Source of the DNA: HRBIN29 sp034431815
GTDB lineage: Bacteria > Chloroflexota > Dehalococcoidia > Tepidiformales > Tepidiformaceae
Reading direction: 5' to 3'
DNA: 10,935 nucleotides
NCBI GenBank assembly: GCA_034431815.1
Contig: DAOUCS010000098.1
Span: 1 to 10,935 of the forward strand
Numbering within the stretch: the first letter of the stretch is position 1; each line of letters begins with the position of its first letter. Both the position numbers and the translations under genes were made by a program. Of this stretch, positions 1 through 7,127 are shown in pieces. Below the pieces are notes generated by a model. That model was not told where the DNA came from, did not search any database, and saw nothing but the letters and a program-made list of their open reading frames with translations.

Positions 1-302
1 AGCCGCCGCGCCTCATCGACGGCGAGCTCGATCACCTTCTTGGCACGCGGAGTGAGGCCGATCTCTCCGAGGACAGTGCGGTCCCCCCTGCCGATGATGA
101 ACTCGACAGCGGAGCGGACCTTGTTCAGTTCGACACCGAGGTTGGCGAGCACCTTGGCGGCCACGCCGTCCCCCTCCCGGACGAGGCCGAGGAGGATGTG
201 CTCGGTGCCGATGTAGTTGTGGTTGAAGCGGTGCGCTTCTTCCTGGGCGAGGGTGAGCACTCGCCGTGCCCGTTCCGTGAACTTGTCGAATCGATCGGCC
301 AT
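1..302 (-). CDS. clpC: ATP-dependent Clp protease ATP-binding subunit ClpC, N-terminal part (runs off the left edge)
   Basis: Only the first 100 codons are present. They read from an ATG at 302 as MADRFDKFTERARRVLTLAQ, continuing with HNYIGTEHILLGLVREGDGV and LTPRAKKVIELAVDEARR. This is the Clp N-domain, made of two helical repeats that bind substrates and adaptors in the ClpC/MecB AAA+ unfoldase, which feeds proteins to ClpP in the cytoplasm. A GGAG lies nine bases before the ATG. The gene starts 23 bp after the rpsA stop on the same strand and no terminator lies between, so it is probably cotranscribed with rpsA. The AAA+ modules are outside the window. ClpB shares the N-domain fold, but the TEHILLGL and TPRAKKVIE signatures favour ClpC. 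Confidence 0.93.
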   Translation of the reverse strand, partial: MADRFDKFTERARRVLTLAQEEAHRFNHNYIGTEHILLGLVREGDGVAAKVLANLGVELNKVRSAVEFIIGRGDRTVLGEIGLTPRAKKVIELAVDEARR

Positions 303-325
303 GGTTCGAACTCCGAGCCCGTAGG

Positions 326-1879
326 CTACGTTTCCTCGACAGCGTCGCCGTCCGTCACCCCCGCGCCCCCGGCGGTGGCCTGCTCCGGCGAGCCATCGAT
401 GGGCTCACTACTATTATTACGATTCTCGGCGTCAAGGTGTTCCGAGGGCATCCCCGGAGCTTCGCCTGCCTCCTCCCCGAGAGGAGGGGTGTCGGGCAAA
501 TCGGCCAGCCTCAGGCTGTTGCCCGCTGCTTCGAACGCTTGCGCGAAGGCGTGGGCGATGGCCGAAACCGCCTCCGGCTCCTGGGAGACGGCAGCTTCCA
601 CGATCTCCTGGGTGGTGCGGCCCCGCTTCGGCCGCGCCGGCTGTTCCTGACGGGGCGGCAGCCCGAACTCCTGGCGGACGTCATCGGGGTAGTCGATGAC
701 GGCCCCGTTCGCATCGAAGACGAATCCCATCGCTTCGGCGTCGTACCTCGCCTGGCGGAGGCTGAGCCCGAGCCGGTGCCGGTCCCGCTCGATGCGCACA
801 AGCTTCACAGGCACCACGTCGCCTTCCTTCACCACCTCGCGGGGATGCTGGATGCGGCGGTTCGTGAGCTCCGAGATGTGGACAAGCCCCTCCACGGGGC
901 CTTCGATGCGCACGAAGGCCCCGAAGCTCGTTAGCTTCGAAACGCGGCCGATGAGGATCTGGCCCACGACGTACCGGTCCACGATATGCTCCCACTGCTC
1001 GGGCTGCGCCCGCTTCAGCGAGAGCGAGATCTTCTTATTCTCACGATCGACCTTGAGGACGTAGGCCTTGACCTCGTCGCCGACGGAGAAGAGCTCGGAT
1101 GGCTTCTTCCCGCGCTCCCAGGTGAGTTCGGTGACGTGGGCGAGCCCGTCGGCACCCCCGATGTCGACGAACACGCCGAAGTCGGTGATCGAGGTCACCC
1201 GCCCGGTGCGGATCTCCCCTTCCTGCAGCTCCTCGATGACCCGCTCCTTCTGCTGCTGGCGCCATTCCGCGAGCGCGAGCTTTTCGGACAGGATGACACG
1301 GTTTCGCCGCCGGTTGAGCTCCATCACCTTCAGCTTCAGCGGCTGACCGACGAGCCCTGCGAGCGCCTCGTGGACGTTGGGGTCATCGCGGCGCACGCTC
1401 TCGATCTGCGAAAGGGGAACGAAGCCGTTCACGCCGTCGATGTTGACTACGAGACCGCCCCGGTTCGCCTCGATGACCTCCGCCTCGAATACCTCCTGGC
1501 TTTCAAAGAGGCGCGCGAGCGTGGCCCACCCCTCTTCGCCGCGGGCACGGTCGAGCGAGACGACTGCGTGCCCTTCCGCGGTCATGGGTTGGAGAACCAT
1601 GACACGAACGGTGTCACCCGCCTTCAGCTTGGCGGCACCGGCGACGCCGAGGGACCGCATTTCGTTCGGCGGAATGATCGCTTCGCTCTTGATGCCGACG
1701 TCGACGATGACGCCATCAGCCGACGCGCCGAGCACCACCCCTTCGAGGATCTGGCCCCGGCGGAGATGTGTCTGTTGGCCCGCTTCGCTGTCGAGCAGGG
1801 CCTGCATGTCCATGGGCTCGGGGGCCTCCTCGGTTGCGGCAGAGATGGACGAGGTGGTGTTGGCGGTTTCGGCGGACAT
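326..1879 (-). CDS. rpsA: 30S ribosomal protein S1, four S1 domains
   Basis: S1 binds mRNA on the 30S subunit and helps initiation on structured or weak-SD messages. The product is 517 aa from the ATG at 1879. Four S1 (OB-fold) domains lie at about residues 41-113, 128-200, 220-290 and 305-376. Domains 3 and 4 have the classic TDFGVFVDIGG and TSFGAFVRIEG strands, and domain 2 ends in the S1-typical NRRRNRVILSEK. Residues 380-517 form an acidic, Ala/Glu/Pro-rich tail with no domain that I recognise. I chose ATG 1879 because GGAG sits five bases upstream. A GTG at 1906 would add nine residues (MTAPHTGVP) but has no good SD. A likely extended -10 promoter lies about 70 bp upstream. Four domains, against six in E. 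coli, is usual for Gram-positive-like lineages. Codons 486-491 are six consecutive T-ending codons, unlike the rest of the gene. Confidence 0.93.
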   Translation of the reverse strand: MSAETANTTSSISAATEEAPEPMDMQALLDSEAGQQTHLRRGQILEGVVLGASADGVIVDVGIKSEAIIPPNEMRSLGVAGAAKLKAGDTVRVMVLQPMTAEGHAVVSLDRARGEEGWATLARLFESQEVFEAEVIEANRGGLVVNIDGVNGFVPLSQIESVRRDDPNVHEALAGLVGQPLKLKVMELNRRRNRVILSEKLALAEWRQQQKERVIEELQEGEIRTGRVTSITDFGVFVDIGGADGLAHVTELTWERGKKPSELFSVGDEVKAYVLKVDRENKKISLSLKRAQPEQWEHIVDRYVVGQILIGRVSKLTSFGAFVRIEGPVEGLVHISELTNRRIQHPREVVKEGDVVPVKLVRIERDRHRLGLSLRQARYDAEAMGFVFDANGAVIDYPDDVRQEFGLPPRQEQPARPKRGRTTQEIVEAAVSQEPEAVSAIAHAFAQAFEAAGNSLRLADLPDTPPLGEEAGEAPGMPSEHLDAENRNNSSEPIDGSPEQATAGGAGVTDGDAVEET

Positions 1880-1947
1880 GGGGACTCCAGTGTGCGGGGC
1901 GGTCACGACGAGGGACGCGCCCAGGGTGAAGGTTGAGATGCATGGCG

Positions 1948-1977
1948 ATTGTAGCAGCGGGGGATCGTGCAGGGAAA
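1948..1977 (-). promoter_or_regulatory. Likely rpsA(-clpC) promoter, extended -10
   Basis: On the minus strand TGCTACAAT gives a -10 of TACAAT (1948-1953, five of six matches to TATAAT) with the TGn extension just upstream. The -35 is poor: TTTCCC or TTCCCT at 1971-1977, with 17-18 bp spacing. The expected start is near 1941, leaving a leader of about 60 nt before ATG 1879. The stretch ATCCCCCGCTGCTA (1952-1965) recurs exactly before the pgpH-like gene (10752-10765). It lies downstream of the 5S terminator, so rpsA seems to have its own start site. Confidence 0.6.
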
Positions 1978-2004
1978 CGCGGCGAGCAATGGGTCGCGGG
2001 CAAC

Positions 2005-2030
2005 GAAAATTCGCCCGCTGAGGGGCGAAT
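2005..2030 (-). terminator. Rho-independent terminator of the 5S rRNA gene
   Basis: Perfect 8-bp inverted repeat: arms at 2009-2016 and 2023-2030 (ATTCGCCC / GGGCGAAT) with a six-base loop. Read on the minus strand it is followed directly by TTTTC. It abuts the 3' end of the 5S rRNA, sharing its last base, and separates the 5S unit from the rpsA promoter. Confidence 0.85.
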
Positions 2031-2149
2031 GTCCGGCAGCGGCCTATTTTCCCACCGGGTTGCCCCGGCAGTATCGTCAGCGCTGAGGCGTTTCACGACC
2101 GTGTTCGGGATGGGAACGGGTGGGTCCGCCTCGCTCTAGCCACCAGACA
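2030..2149 (-). rRNA. rrf: 5S ribosomal RNA (solitary copy)
   Basis: The minus strand carries the conserved 5S core CCCATCCCGAACACGG (loop C), then CGTGAAACGCC, and a closing TGGGAAAATAGG arm. The ends pair as helix I: TGTCTGGT at the 5' end with GCCGGACA at the 3' end, eight pairs including G-U pairs. This sets the limits and gives 120 nt, the normal length. A -10 (CATACT) sits six bases before the 5' end and a hairpin-T terminator follows at once. No 23S or 16S adjoins it: uvrB diverges on one side and rpsA follows on the other. Exact ends may differ by one or two bases. Confidence 0.95.
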
Positions 2150-2154
2150 CCTCT

Positions 2155-2184
2155 AGTATGATGCGGCGCTCCGTGGTGGGGCAA
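2155..2184 (-). promoter_or_regulatory. Likely promoter of the 5S rRNA gene
   Basis: Minus strand: TTGCCC (-35, 2179-2184), an 18-bp spacer, CATACT (-10, 2155-2160). Each hexamer matches consensus at four of six positions. Initiation six or seven bases beyond the -10 would fall at 2148-2149, the predicted mature 5' end, so the transcript would need almost no 5' trimming. Confidence 0.55.
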
Positions 2185-2205
2185 GGGCGGCGAGCCCTCG
2201 GAGCG
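2167..2205 (+). repeat. Inverted repeat between the divergent 5S and uvrB promoters
   Basis: CGCTCCG at 2167-2173 is the exact reverse complement of CGGAGCG at 2199-2205. The arms extend inward by two more pairs after one mismatch (2174/2198). The -35 of the 5S promoter lies in the spacer and the uvrB -10 is just outside the right arm. It could be a regulator site, or chance in GC-rich DNA. No canonical LexA box is seen near it. Confidence 0.3.
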
Positions 2206-2206
2206 G

Positions 2207-2221
2207 TGGTAGACTGGGTTC
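2207..2221 (+). promoter_or_regulatory. Likely uvrB promoter, extended -10, possibly giving a leaderless mRNA
   Basis: TGG followed by TAGACT (2210-2215) forms an extended -10 (TGn plus four of six matches). No convincing -35 is visible 16-18 bp upstream. Only six bases separate it from the GTG at 2222, so transcription would begin at or next to the start codon. No Shine-Dalgarno sequence lies before the GTG, which fits a leaderless message. Confidence 0.5.
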
Positions 2222-4330
2222 GTGACCTCCACCGCCGTCCGGAAGCCGGGGGAGTTCCTCCTCGTATCGGACTTCCAGCCCACTGGGGACCAGCCGCAGG
2301 CCATCGAACGGCTGGTCGAGGGGGTCGTGCGCGGTGACAAGTTCCAGACCCTCCTCGGCGTTACCGGGTCGGGGAAGACGTTCACCATCGCGAACGTCAT
2401 CGCCCGCGTGCAGCGGCCGACCCTCGTCCTCGCCCACAACAAAACCCTGGCCGCGCAGCTCTGCTCCGAGCTGAAGGAGTTCTTCCCCGAGAACGCGGTC
2501 GAGTACTTCGTCAGCTACTACGACTACTACCAGCCCGAGGCGTACATCCCCCGGACGGACACGTACATCGCCAAGGACGCGGACATCAACGACGAGATCG
2601 ACAAGCTGCGGCACGCTGCCACGCGGGCGCTCTTCACCCGCCGCGACGTCATCATCGTGGCGAGCGTGAGCTGCATCTACGGCCTGGGGGAGCCATCGGA
2701 GTACCAGGAATTCGTCCTCCACTTCCGCCGGGGCGAGCGTTTCCCCCGGCAGGAGGCGATCCGGCGGATGGTGAGCATGCAGTACGAGCGGAACGACACC
2801 AACCTCGTCCGAGGCAAGTTCCGGCTCCGGGGCGACTCGCTCACCATCCTGCCGGCGTACGAAGAGCTGGCCGTACGCATCGACTTCTGGGGCGACGAGG
2901 TGGAGCGGATCCTCGAGCTCGACCCCCTTACGGGGGAGATCGTCGCCGAGCGGGAGGAGATCGACATCTACCCGGCGAAGCACTTCGTAACCAGCCGCGA
3001 CCGCCTCATGAAGGCTATCGAGAGCATCGAACAGGAGCTGCGAGAGCAGGTGGCCTACCTCAAAAGTCAAGGGAAGATCCTCGAAGCCGCTCGGCTGGAA
3101 GAGCGGACGCTGTACGACCTCGAGTCCTTGCGGGAGACGGGATATTGCGCGGGCATCGAGAACTACTCGCGTCATCTGCAGGGGCGCGCCCCGGGCTCCA
3201 CACCCTGGTGCCTCCTCGACTACTTCCCCGACGACTGGCTGCTGGTCATTGACGAGTCGCACATCACGCTGCCCCAGGTGCAAGGACAGTACCACGGGGA
3301 CCGTTCACGGAAGGAAACGCTTGTGGAGTACGGCTTCCGGCTGCCGAGCGCCCTCGATAACCGGCCGCTGACGTTCGAGGAGTTCCTCGCCCATATCAAC
3401 CAGGCGATTTTCGTGAGCGCGACGCCGGGGGACTGGGAGCTTTCGGTCTCGTCGCAGGTCGTGGAGCAGGTGATCCGCCCGACAGGGATCCTCGACCCCG
3501 AGATCGAGGTGCGGCCGACGCGCAACCAGATCGACGACCTCATCGACGAAATCCGCCGGGTGGTCGACAAAGGACAGCGAGCCCTGGTGACCACGTTGAC
3601 CAAGAAGATGGCGGAGGACCTGGCGGACTACCTGCGCGAGATGGGCATCAAGGTCCACTACCTGCATTCGGAGATCGAGACGCTCGACCGGGTGGAGATC
3701 CTCCGCGACCTTCGCCTCGGCGTCTACGACGTCGTGGTGGGCATCAACCTGCTGCGCGAGGGGCTCGACCTGCCCGAAGTATCCCTGGTCGCAATCCTGG
3801 ACGCCGACAAGGAGGGCTACCTGCGCTCCAGCCGCTCGCTCATCCAAACTATCGGCCGGGCGGCGCGGCACGTCGAGGGCCGGGTGATCATGTACGCCGA
3901 CACGGTGACGGAGAGCATGCGGCAGGCCATCGAGGAGACGTACCGGCGGCGCCGGATTCAGGAGGAGTACAACCGCACGCACGGGATCGAGGTGCGGAGC
4001 ATCCAGAAGGCTGTCCGCGACATCACCGACCGCGTGCGGCAGGTGGCCGAGGAGAAAGCCGAGTACGACACGCTGCGGGACGCCCCGAAGGACGAGCTGC
4101 TGCGGCTGGTGAAGGAGCTCGAATCGCAAATGAAGGCAGCGGCGAAGGCGCTGGAATTCGAGCGCGCGGCCATTCTGCGCGACCAGATCGTGGAGCTGCG
4201 GCGGCTCCTGGCGGGCAGTGCCGAGGAGGAGCTGCACGCGTTCGCCGAAGTTGCCGGCAAGGGCGGGCCGCTTCGCTACGGCCGGAGCCAGGCCGGCGGC
4301 CGCGACCGAAGGCGGCGCTACCGCCGGTAG
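2222..4330 (+). CDS. uvrB: UvrABC system protein B (excinuclease subunit B)
   Basis: UvrB is the damage-verifying helicase-like subunit of bacterial nucleotide excision repair. It is loaded by UvrA and then recruits UvrC for incision. The product is 702 aa, within the family's usual 660-700 or slightly over, from a GTG start. Seen in order: Walker A GVTGSGKT (46-53); the damage-probing beta-hairpin region EYFVSYYDYYQPEAYIP (from residue 94); the DEAD-like DESH box (344-347) after WLLVI; helicase motifs GINLLREGLDLPEV and QTIGRAARH (542-550); and a C-terminal UVR motif (about 629-664, LEFERAAILRDQI) that contacts UvrC. About ten residues precede the usual family N-terminus. The last 30 residues are Gly/Arg-rich and not conserved. 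It diverges from the 5S gene, and no terminator is visible after its stop. Confidence 0.97.
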   Translation: MTSTAVRKPGEFLLVSDFQPTGDQPQAIERLVEGVVRGDKFQTLLGVTGSGKTFTIANVIARVQRPTLVLAHNKTLAAQLCSELKEFFPENAVEYFVSYYDYYQPEAYIPRTDTYIAKDADINDEIDKLRHAATRALFTRRDVIIVASVSCIYGLGEPSEYQEFVLHFRRGERFPRQEAIRRMVSMQYERNDTNLVRGKFRLRGDSLTILPAYEELAVRIDFWGDEVERILELDPLTGEIVAEREEIDIYPAKHFVTSRDRLMKAIESIEQELREQVAYLKSQGKILEAARLEERTLYDLESLRETGYCAGIENYSRHLQGRAPGSTPWCLLDYFPDDWLLVIDESHITLPQVQGQYHGDRSRKETLVEYGFRLPSALDNRPLTFEEFLAHINQAIFVSATPGDWELSVSSQVVEQVIRPTGILDPEIEVRPTRNQIDDLIDEIRRVVDKGQRALVTTLTKKMAEDLADYLREMGIKVHYLHSEIETLDRVEILRDLRLGVYDVVVGINLLREGLDLPEVSLVAILDADKEGYLRSSRSLIQTIGRAARHVEGRVIMYADTVTESMRQAIEETYRRRRIQEEYNRTHGIEVRSIQKAVRDITDRVRQVAEEKAEYDTLRDAPKDELLRLVKELESQMKAAAKALEFERAAILRDQIVELRRLLAGSAEEELHAFAEVAGKGGPLRYGRSQAGGRDRRRRYRR

Positions 4331-4338
4331 GGCCCCGT

Positions 4339-4367
4339 TTGTGCCGGTGCCCGACGGCCGCTAGGCT
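4339..4367 (+). promoter_or_regulatory. Possible promoter of the PPOX-fold gene
   Basis: TTGTGC (4339-4344), a 17-bp spacer and TAGGCT (4362-4367) form a weak sigma-70-like pair in the 75-bp gap after uvrB. The expected start is near 4374, leaving about 32 nt before the ATG with an AAGGAG SD at 4391-4396. Spacing is ideal but each hexamer matches only partly. Confidence 0.4.
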
Positions 4368-4405
4368 GCGAACGACACCGAACCTCGACGAAGGAGCCGC
4401 CAACG

Positions 4406-4870
4406 ATGCCCAGCCGGCGCGCGGAGATCGCCCTCACCCCTGACGAGCAGCAAGAGTTCCTGGAGAACGGCTGGACGCTCCAGGTAGCCTCCATCGGGCC
4501 GAAGGGGTTCCCGCACCTCGTCGCGATGTGGTACGTGCTCATCGACGGGAAGATTCACTTCACCACCTACGCGAAGAGCCAGAAGGTGCTGAACCTACGC
4601 CGGAACCCGAAGCTGGCAGTGATGCTGGAGAGCGGCAAGCTCTACCACGAGCTGAAGGGCCTCGTCATCGAAGGGACGGCAACCATCATCGAGGATACGG
4701 CCTTCACGGCGGAGGTGATGGCACGGGTCGCGAACAAGTACCAGGGGCTCCCCATCCCGCTGGAGGCGAGCGAAGATCGGCTGCGGGCGGCCTCGAAGCG
4801 GGTCACCATCCGCGTCGAACCGGTCGACGTGTACTCGTGGGATCATTCGAAACTCGGCGGCCGCTATTGA
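4406..4870 (+). CDS. PPOX-class (pyridoxamine 5'-phosphate oxidase fold) protein, probably F420- or flavin-dependent
   Basis: The product is 154 aa and cytosolic, with no signal or membrane segment. The split beta-barrel pattern is visible: LQVASIGPKGFPHLVAMWYV (about residues 25-44), then DGKIHFTTYAKSQKVLNLRR with the cofactor-phosphate segment SQKVLNLRRNPK (58-69), then LVIEGTATII. This layout matches the small PPOX/FDOR proteins such as the Rv1155-type group, which bind F420, FMN or heme-type ligands and often reduce small unsaturated molecules. It is not a true PdxH, being too short and lacking the C-terminal PLP-binding region. The substrate cannot be told from sequence. AAGGAG lies nine bases before the ATG. 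It may be expressed with uvrB or from its own weak promoter. Its stop is 10 bp from the stop of the convergent purL. Confidence 0.82.
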   Translation: MPSRRAEIALTPDEQQEFLENGWTLQVASIGPKGFPHLVAMWYVLIDGKIHFTTYAKSQKVLNLRRNPKLAVMLESGKLYHELKGLVIEGTATIIEDTAFTAEVMARVANKYQGLPIPLEASEDRLRAASKRVTIRVEPVDVYSWDHSKLGGRY

Positions 4871-4880
4871 GCGCAGCGGG

Positions 4881-7085
4881 TCAGATGCCCGCCTCGTAGG
4901 CGGCGCGGAGCTCCTCGAGGCCGGCCGCAATCGGTCCGAAGCGGAATTCGGATTCAGCGCTCGTGATGCCAAGGAGCGTGAGCGGGACGCCGTGGGCCCT
5001 CGCGAGCGCCGCCAGCCGGTCGGCGTCGCCCGGCTCGGCAGCGATGACCGCGCGGGCGCCGCTCTCGCCGAAGAGCGCGGCGTCGAGGCGGCCTGGAACG
5101 GCCGCCAAGCCGGCGAATCCCGCATTGCCGAGAAGTACGCATTCGGCGAGCGCGACGGCGAGGCCCCCTTCGGCGCAGTCGTGAGCTGAGCAGAGGAGCG
5201 ACTGCTCGTGGGCGGCGCGGAGGAACCCCAGGAGGGCGCGCTCGGCGTCGAGGTCGACGCGGGGGCGTCCGGCGACGAGCCCGTGGGCCATCTCGAGGTA
5301 CTCGCTGCCGGCGAGGGCATCGACGGGCTGTTCGAGGGGCGCGCCCGCAAGCCACACCTGAAGCCCAGGGCGCGGAAAGGCCGCTTTCGTGTGCCGGGCG
5401 ACGTCCTCGATGAGGCCGACCATGCCGATAACCGGGGTGGGAAAGACCGCCCGGCCTTCGGTCTCGTTGTAGAGGCTGACGTTGCCGCTGACGACCGGGA
5501 TGCCGAACGCCCGGCAGGCGTCGGCGATGCCGCGGACCGCCTGCTCGAGCTGGTAGTAGACTTCCGGGCGCTCCGGATTGCCGAAGTTCAGGCAATCGGT
5601 CACGGCGATTGGCCAGGCGCCGGTGCACACGATGTTGCGCGCCGCCTCGGCAACGGCCAGCGCGGCCCCTGCGTAGGGGTCGAGGTAGCAGAAGCGGCCG
5701 TTGCAGTCGGTGGTGAGCGCCAGTCCCCGGGTCGTGCCAGGCACGCGAATGAGGGAGGCATCGCCGCCGGGAGGGATAATCGTGCTCGCCAGCACCTGAT
5801 GGTCGTACTGACGGAACACGGGCCGCTTGCTGACGATGTTCGGCCGGCGGAGCAGGGCGAGGAGCGTCTCGGAGGCGCGGCTGGGATCGAGGTCCAGCAG
5901 CGTCGAGAGATCGCGGTCGCGCAGGGCGAGGATGGCGGGGTCGGGCCGCCCTTCCCGGCGGTATTCGGGGGGCTGGGTGGCGATGCGGACGGGCACGCGG
6001 GCCACCACCCGGCCGTGTTCGCGCACGACGACCTCGTCGCCGGCAGTCACCTCTCCGATGGGCTCGCAGTGCAGCTCCCAGCGATCGAAGAGCCGGCGGA
6101 CGTCGTCGACATGCTCCCGCTTGGCGATGATGAGCATCCGCTCCTGGCTCTCGCTTAGCATGACCTCGTAGGGCGTCATCCCCGTTTCGCGGCGGGGCAC
6201 ACGCTCCAGGTCGAGGACTGCGCCGGTGCCGGCGCGCGCGCAGCATTCGACGACCGAGCTCGTCAGCCCAGCAGCGCCGAGGTCCTGCATGCCGACGATC
6301 CAGTCCCGGTGCTCGGCGGCGAGCTCGCAGCAGGCCTCCATGAGCAGCTTTTCGAGGAAGGGGTTGCCCACCTGCACAGCGGGGCGCATCTCCTCGAAAC
6401 GGGCTTCGGGGTCCGTGCGGCTGGCCAGGCCGCTGGCGCCGTGGATGCCGTCGCGGCCGGTGTCGGCGCCCACTAGGAGGAGGACGTTCCCCGGCCCCTC
6501 TGCGCGGGCGCTGACAAGCCGGTCGGCGCGGGCGATACCCACGCACATCGCGTTGACGAGCGGGATCCCGCGGTAGCCCTCCGAGAAGAAGGTCTCGCCG
6601 CCAACCGTAGGGATGCCGAGGCAGTTCCCGTAGCCGCCGATGCCAGCCACCACGCCTTCGAAGAGGTATCGGCTCTGCGGGTCGGAGGGCGGGCCGAAGC
6701 GGAGCGAATCAAGGATCGCCCTCGGGTAGGCCCCCATGGCGAAGATATCGCGGACGATGCCCCCGACTCCGGTGGCCGCCCCCTGGTACGGCTCGATGGC
6801 CGACGGGTGGTTGTGGGATTCGATTTTGAGCACCACGCAGAGGCCGTCGCCGATGTCGAGCGCGCCGGCATTCTCGGCGCCGGCGCGGGTGAGGACGCGC
6901 TCCCCCTCGGAAGGCAAGAGCCGGAGCAGCGGCTTGCTGTTCTTGTAGCCGCAGTGCTCGCTCCAGAGCGAGCCGAACATGCCCAGCTCGACGTCGTTCG
7001 GCTCGCGCCCGAGGCGCTCGACCAGGAGGTCGTACTCCTCCCGCGAGAGCGCGACAGCGTCGAGGGCGGCCTGGTCGACGGGCAT
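4881..7085 (-). CDS. purL: Phosphoribosylformylglycinamidine synthase subunit PurL
   Basis: PurL converts FGAR plus ATP and ammonia to FGAM, the fourth step of purine synthesis. At 734 aa it is the small form, which lacks a fused glutaminase and relies on PurQ for ammonia and PurS for assembly. Visible: the N-terminal SEHCGYKNSKP with active-site H44, the KIESHNHPS signature (87-95) followed by YQGAATGVGG, GMQDLGAAGLTSS, MLSESQERM, TDCLNFGNPERPEVYYQLEQ, SGNVSLYNET, and a C-terminal SAHDCAEGGLAVALAEC. These span both AIRS-type halves, so the gene looks intact. The ATG at 7085 has only a weak SD (CTGAAG). It is the last gene of the minus-strand cluster, 42 bp after the DUF4389 gene, and it ends convergent to the PPOX-fold gene. 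Confidence 0.97.
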   Translation of the reverse strand: MPVDQAALDAVALSREEYDLLVERLGREPNDVELGMFGSLWSEHCGYKNSKPLLRLLPSEGERVLTRAGAENAGALDIGDGLCVVLKIESHNHPSAIEPYQGAATGVGGIVRDIFAMGAYPRAILDSLRFGPPSDPQSRYLFEGVVAGIGGYGNCLGIPTVGGETFFSEGYRGIPLVNAMCVGIARADRLVSARAEGPGNVLLLVGADTGRDGIHGASGLASRTDPEARFEEMRPAVQVGNPFLEKLLMEACCELAAEHRDWIVGMQDLGAAGLTSSVVECCARAGTGAVLDLERVPRRETGMTPYEVMLSESQERMLIIAKREHVDDVRRLFDRWELHCEPIGEVTAGDEVVVREHGRVVARVPVRIATQPPEYRREGRPDPAILALRDRDLSTLLDLDPSRASETLLALLRRPNIVSKRPVFRQYDHQVLASTIIPPGGDASLIRVPGTTRGLALTTDCNGRFCYLDPYAGAALAVAEAARNIVCTGAWPIAVTDCLNFGNPERPEVYYQLEQAVRGIADACRAFGIPVVSGNVSLYNETEGRAVFPTPVIGMVGLIEDVARHTKAAFPRPGLQVWLAGAPLEQPVDALAGSEYLEMAHGLVAGRPRVDLDAERALLGFLRAAHEQSLLCSAHDCAEGGLAVALAECVLLGNAGFAGLAAVPGRLDAALFGESGARAVIAAEPGDADRLAALARAHGVPLTLLGITSAESEFRFGPIAAGLEELRAAYEAGI

Positions 7086-7094
7086 CCGGCTTCA

Positions 7095-7115
7095 GGGTAC
7101 CCGGCAGGCCGGCCT
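7095..7115 (-). repeat. Two short palindromes in the DUF4389-purL gap
   Basis: AGGCCGGCCT (7106-7115) and GGGTACCC (7095-7102) are both perfect palindromes within the 42-bp gap just before purL. No T-run follows, so they are not a standard terminator. They may fold in the mRNA near the purL start, where the SD is weak. Confidence 0.3.
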
Positions 7116-7127
7116 ACGCGATAGGAC

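Noticed and set aside
1880..1906. GTG at 1906 as the rpsA start
   Set aside because: No good SD precedes it, whereas ATG 1879 has GGAG at a proper distance. The extra nine residues do not belong to an S1 domain.
986..1936. Long open frame on the plus strand opposite rpsA (316 codons)
   Set aside because: It is antisense to an unmistakable S1 gene, has no recognisable domain, and such frames are common opposite GC-rich genes.
1880..1943. Leader peptide from the ATG at 1943 ahead of rpsA
   Set aside because: The ATG is at or before the predicted transcript start, has no SD, and the frame runs on deep into rpsA instead of stopping in the leader.
2153..4237. Two long minus-strand open frames opposite uvrB
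   Set aside because: Antisense to conserved UvrB motifs throughout, with no start signals or recognisable domains.
4871..4900. Bidirectional terminator between the PPOX-fold gene and purL
   Set aside because: Only a five-bp stem (GCGGG/CCCGC) with a seven-base loop is present, no T-tract follows in either direction, and most of it lies inside purL codons.
4954..6546. 530-codon minus-strand open frame within purL in another frame
   Set aside because: The translation is Arg/Pro/Ala-rich low complexity, typical of a shifted frame of a GC-rich gene, while purL explains the region fully.
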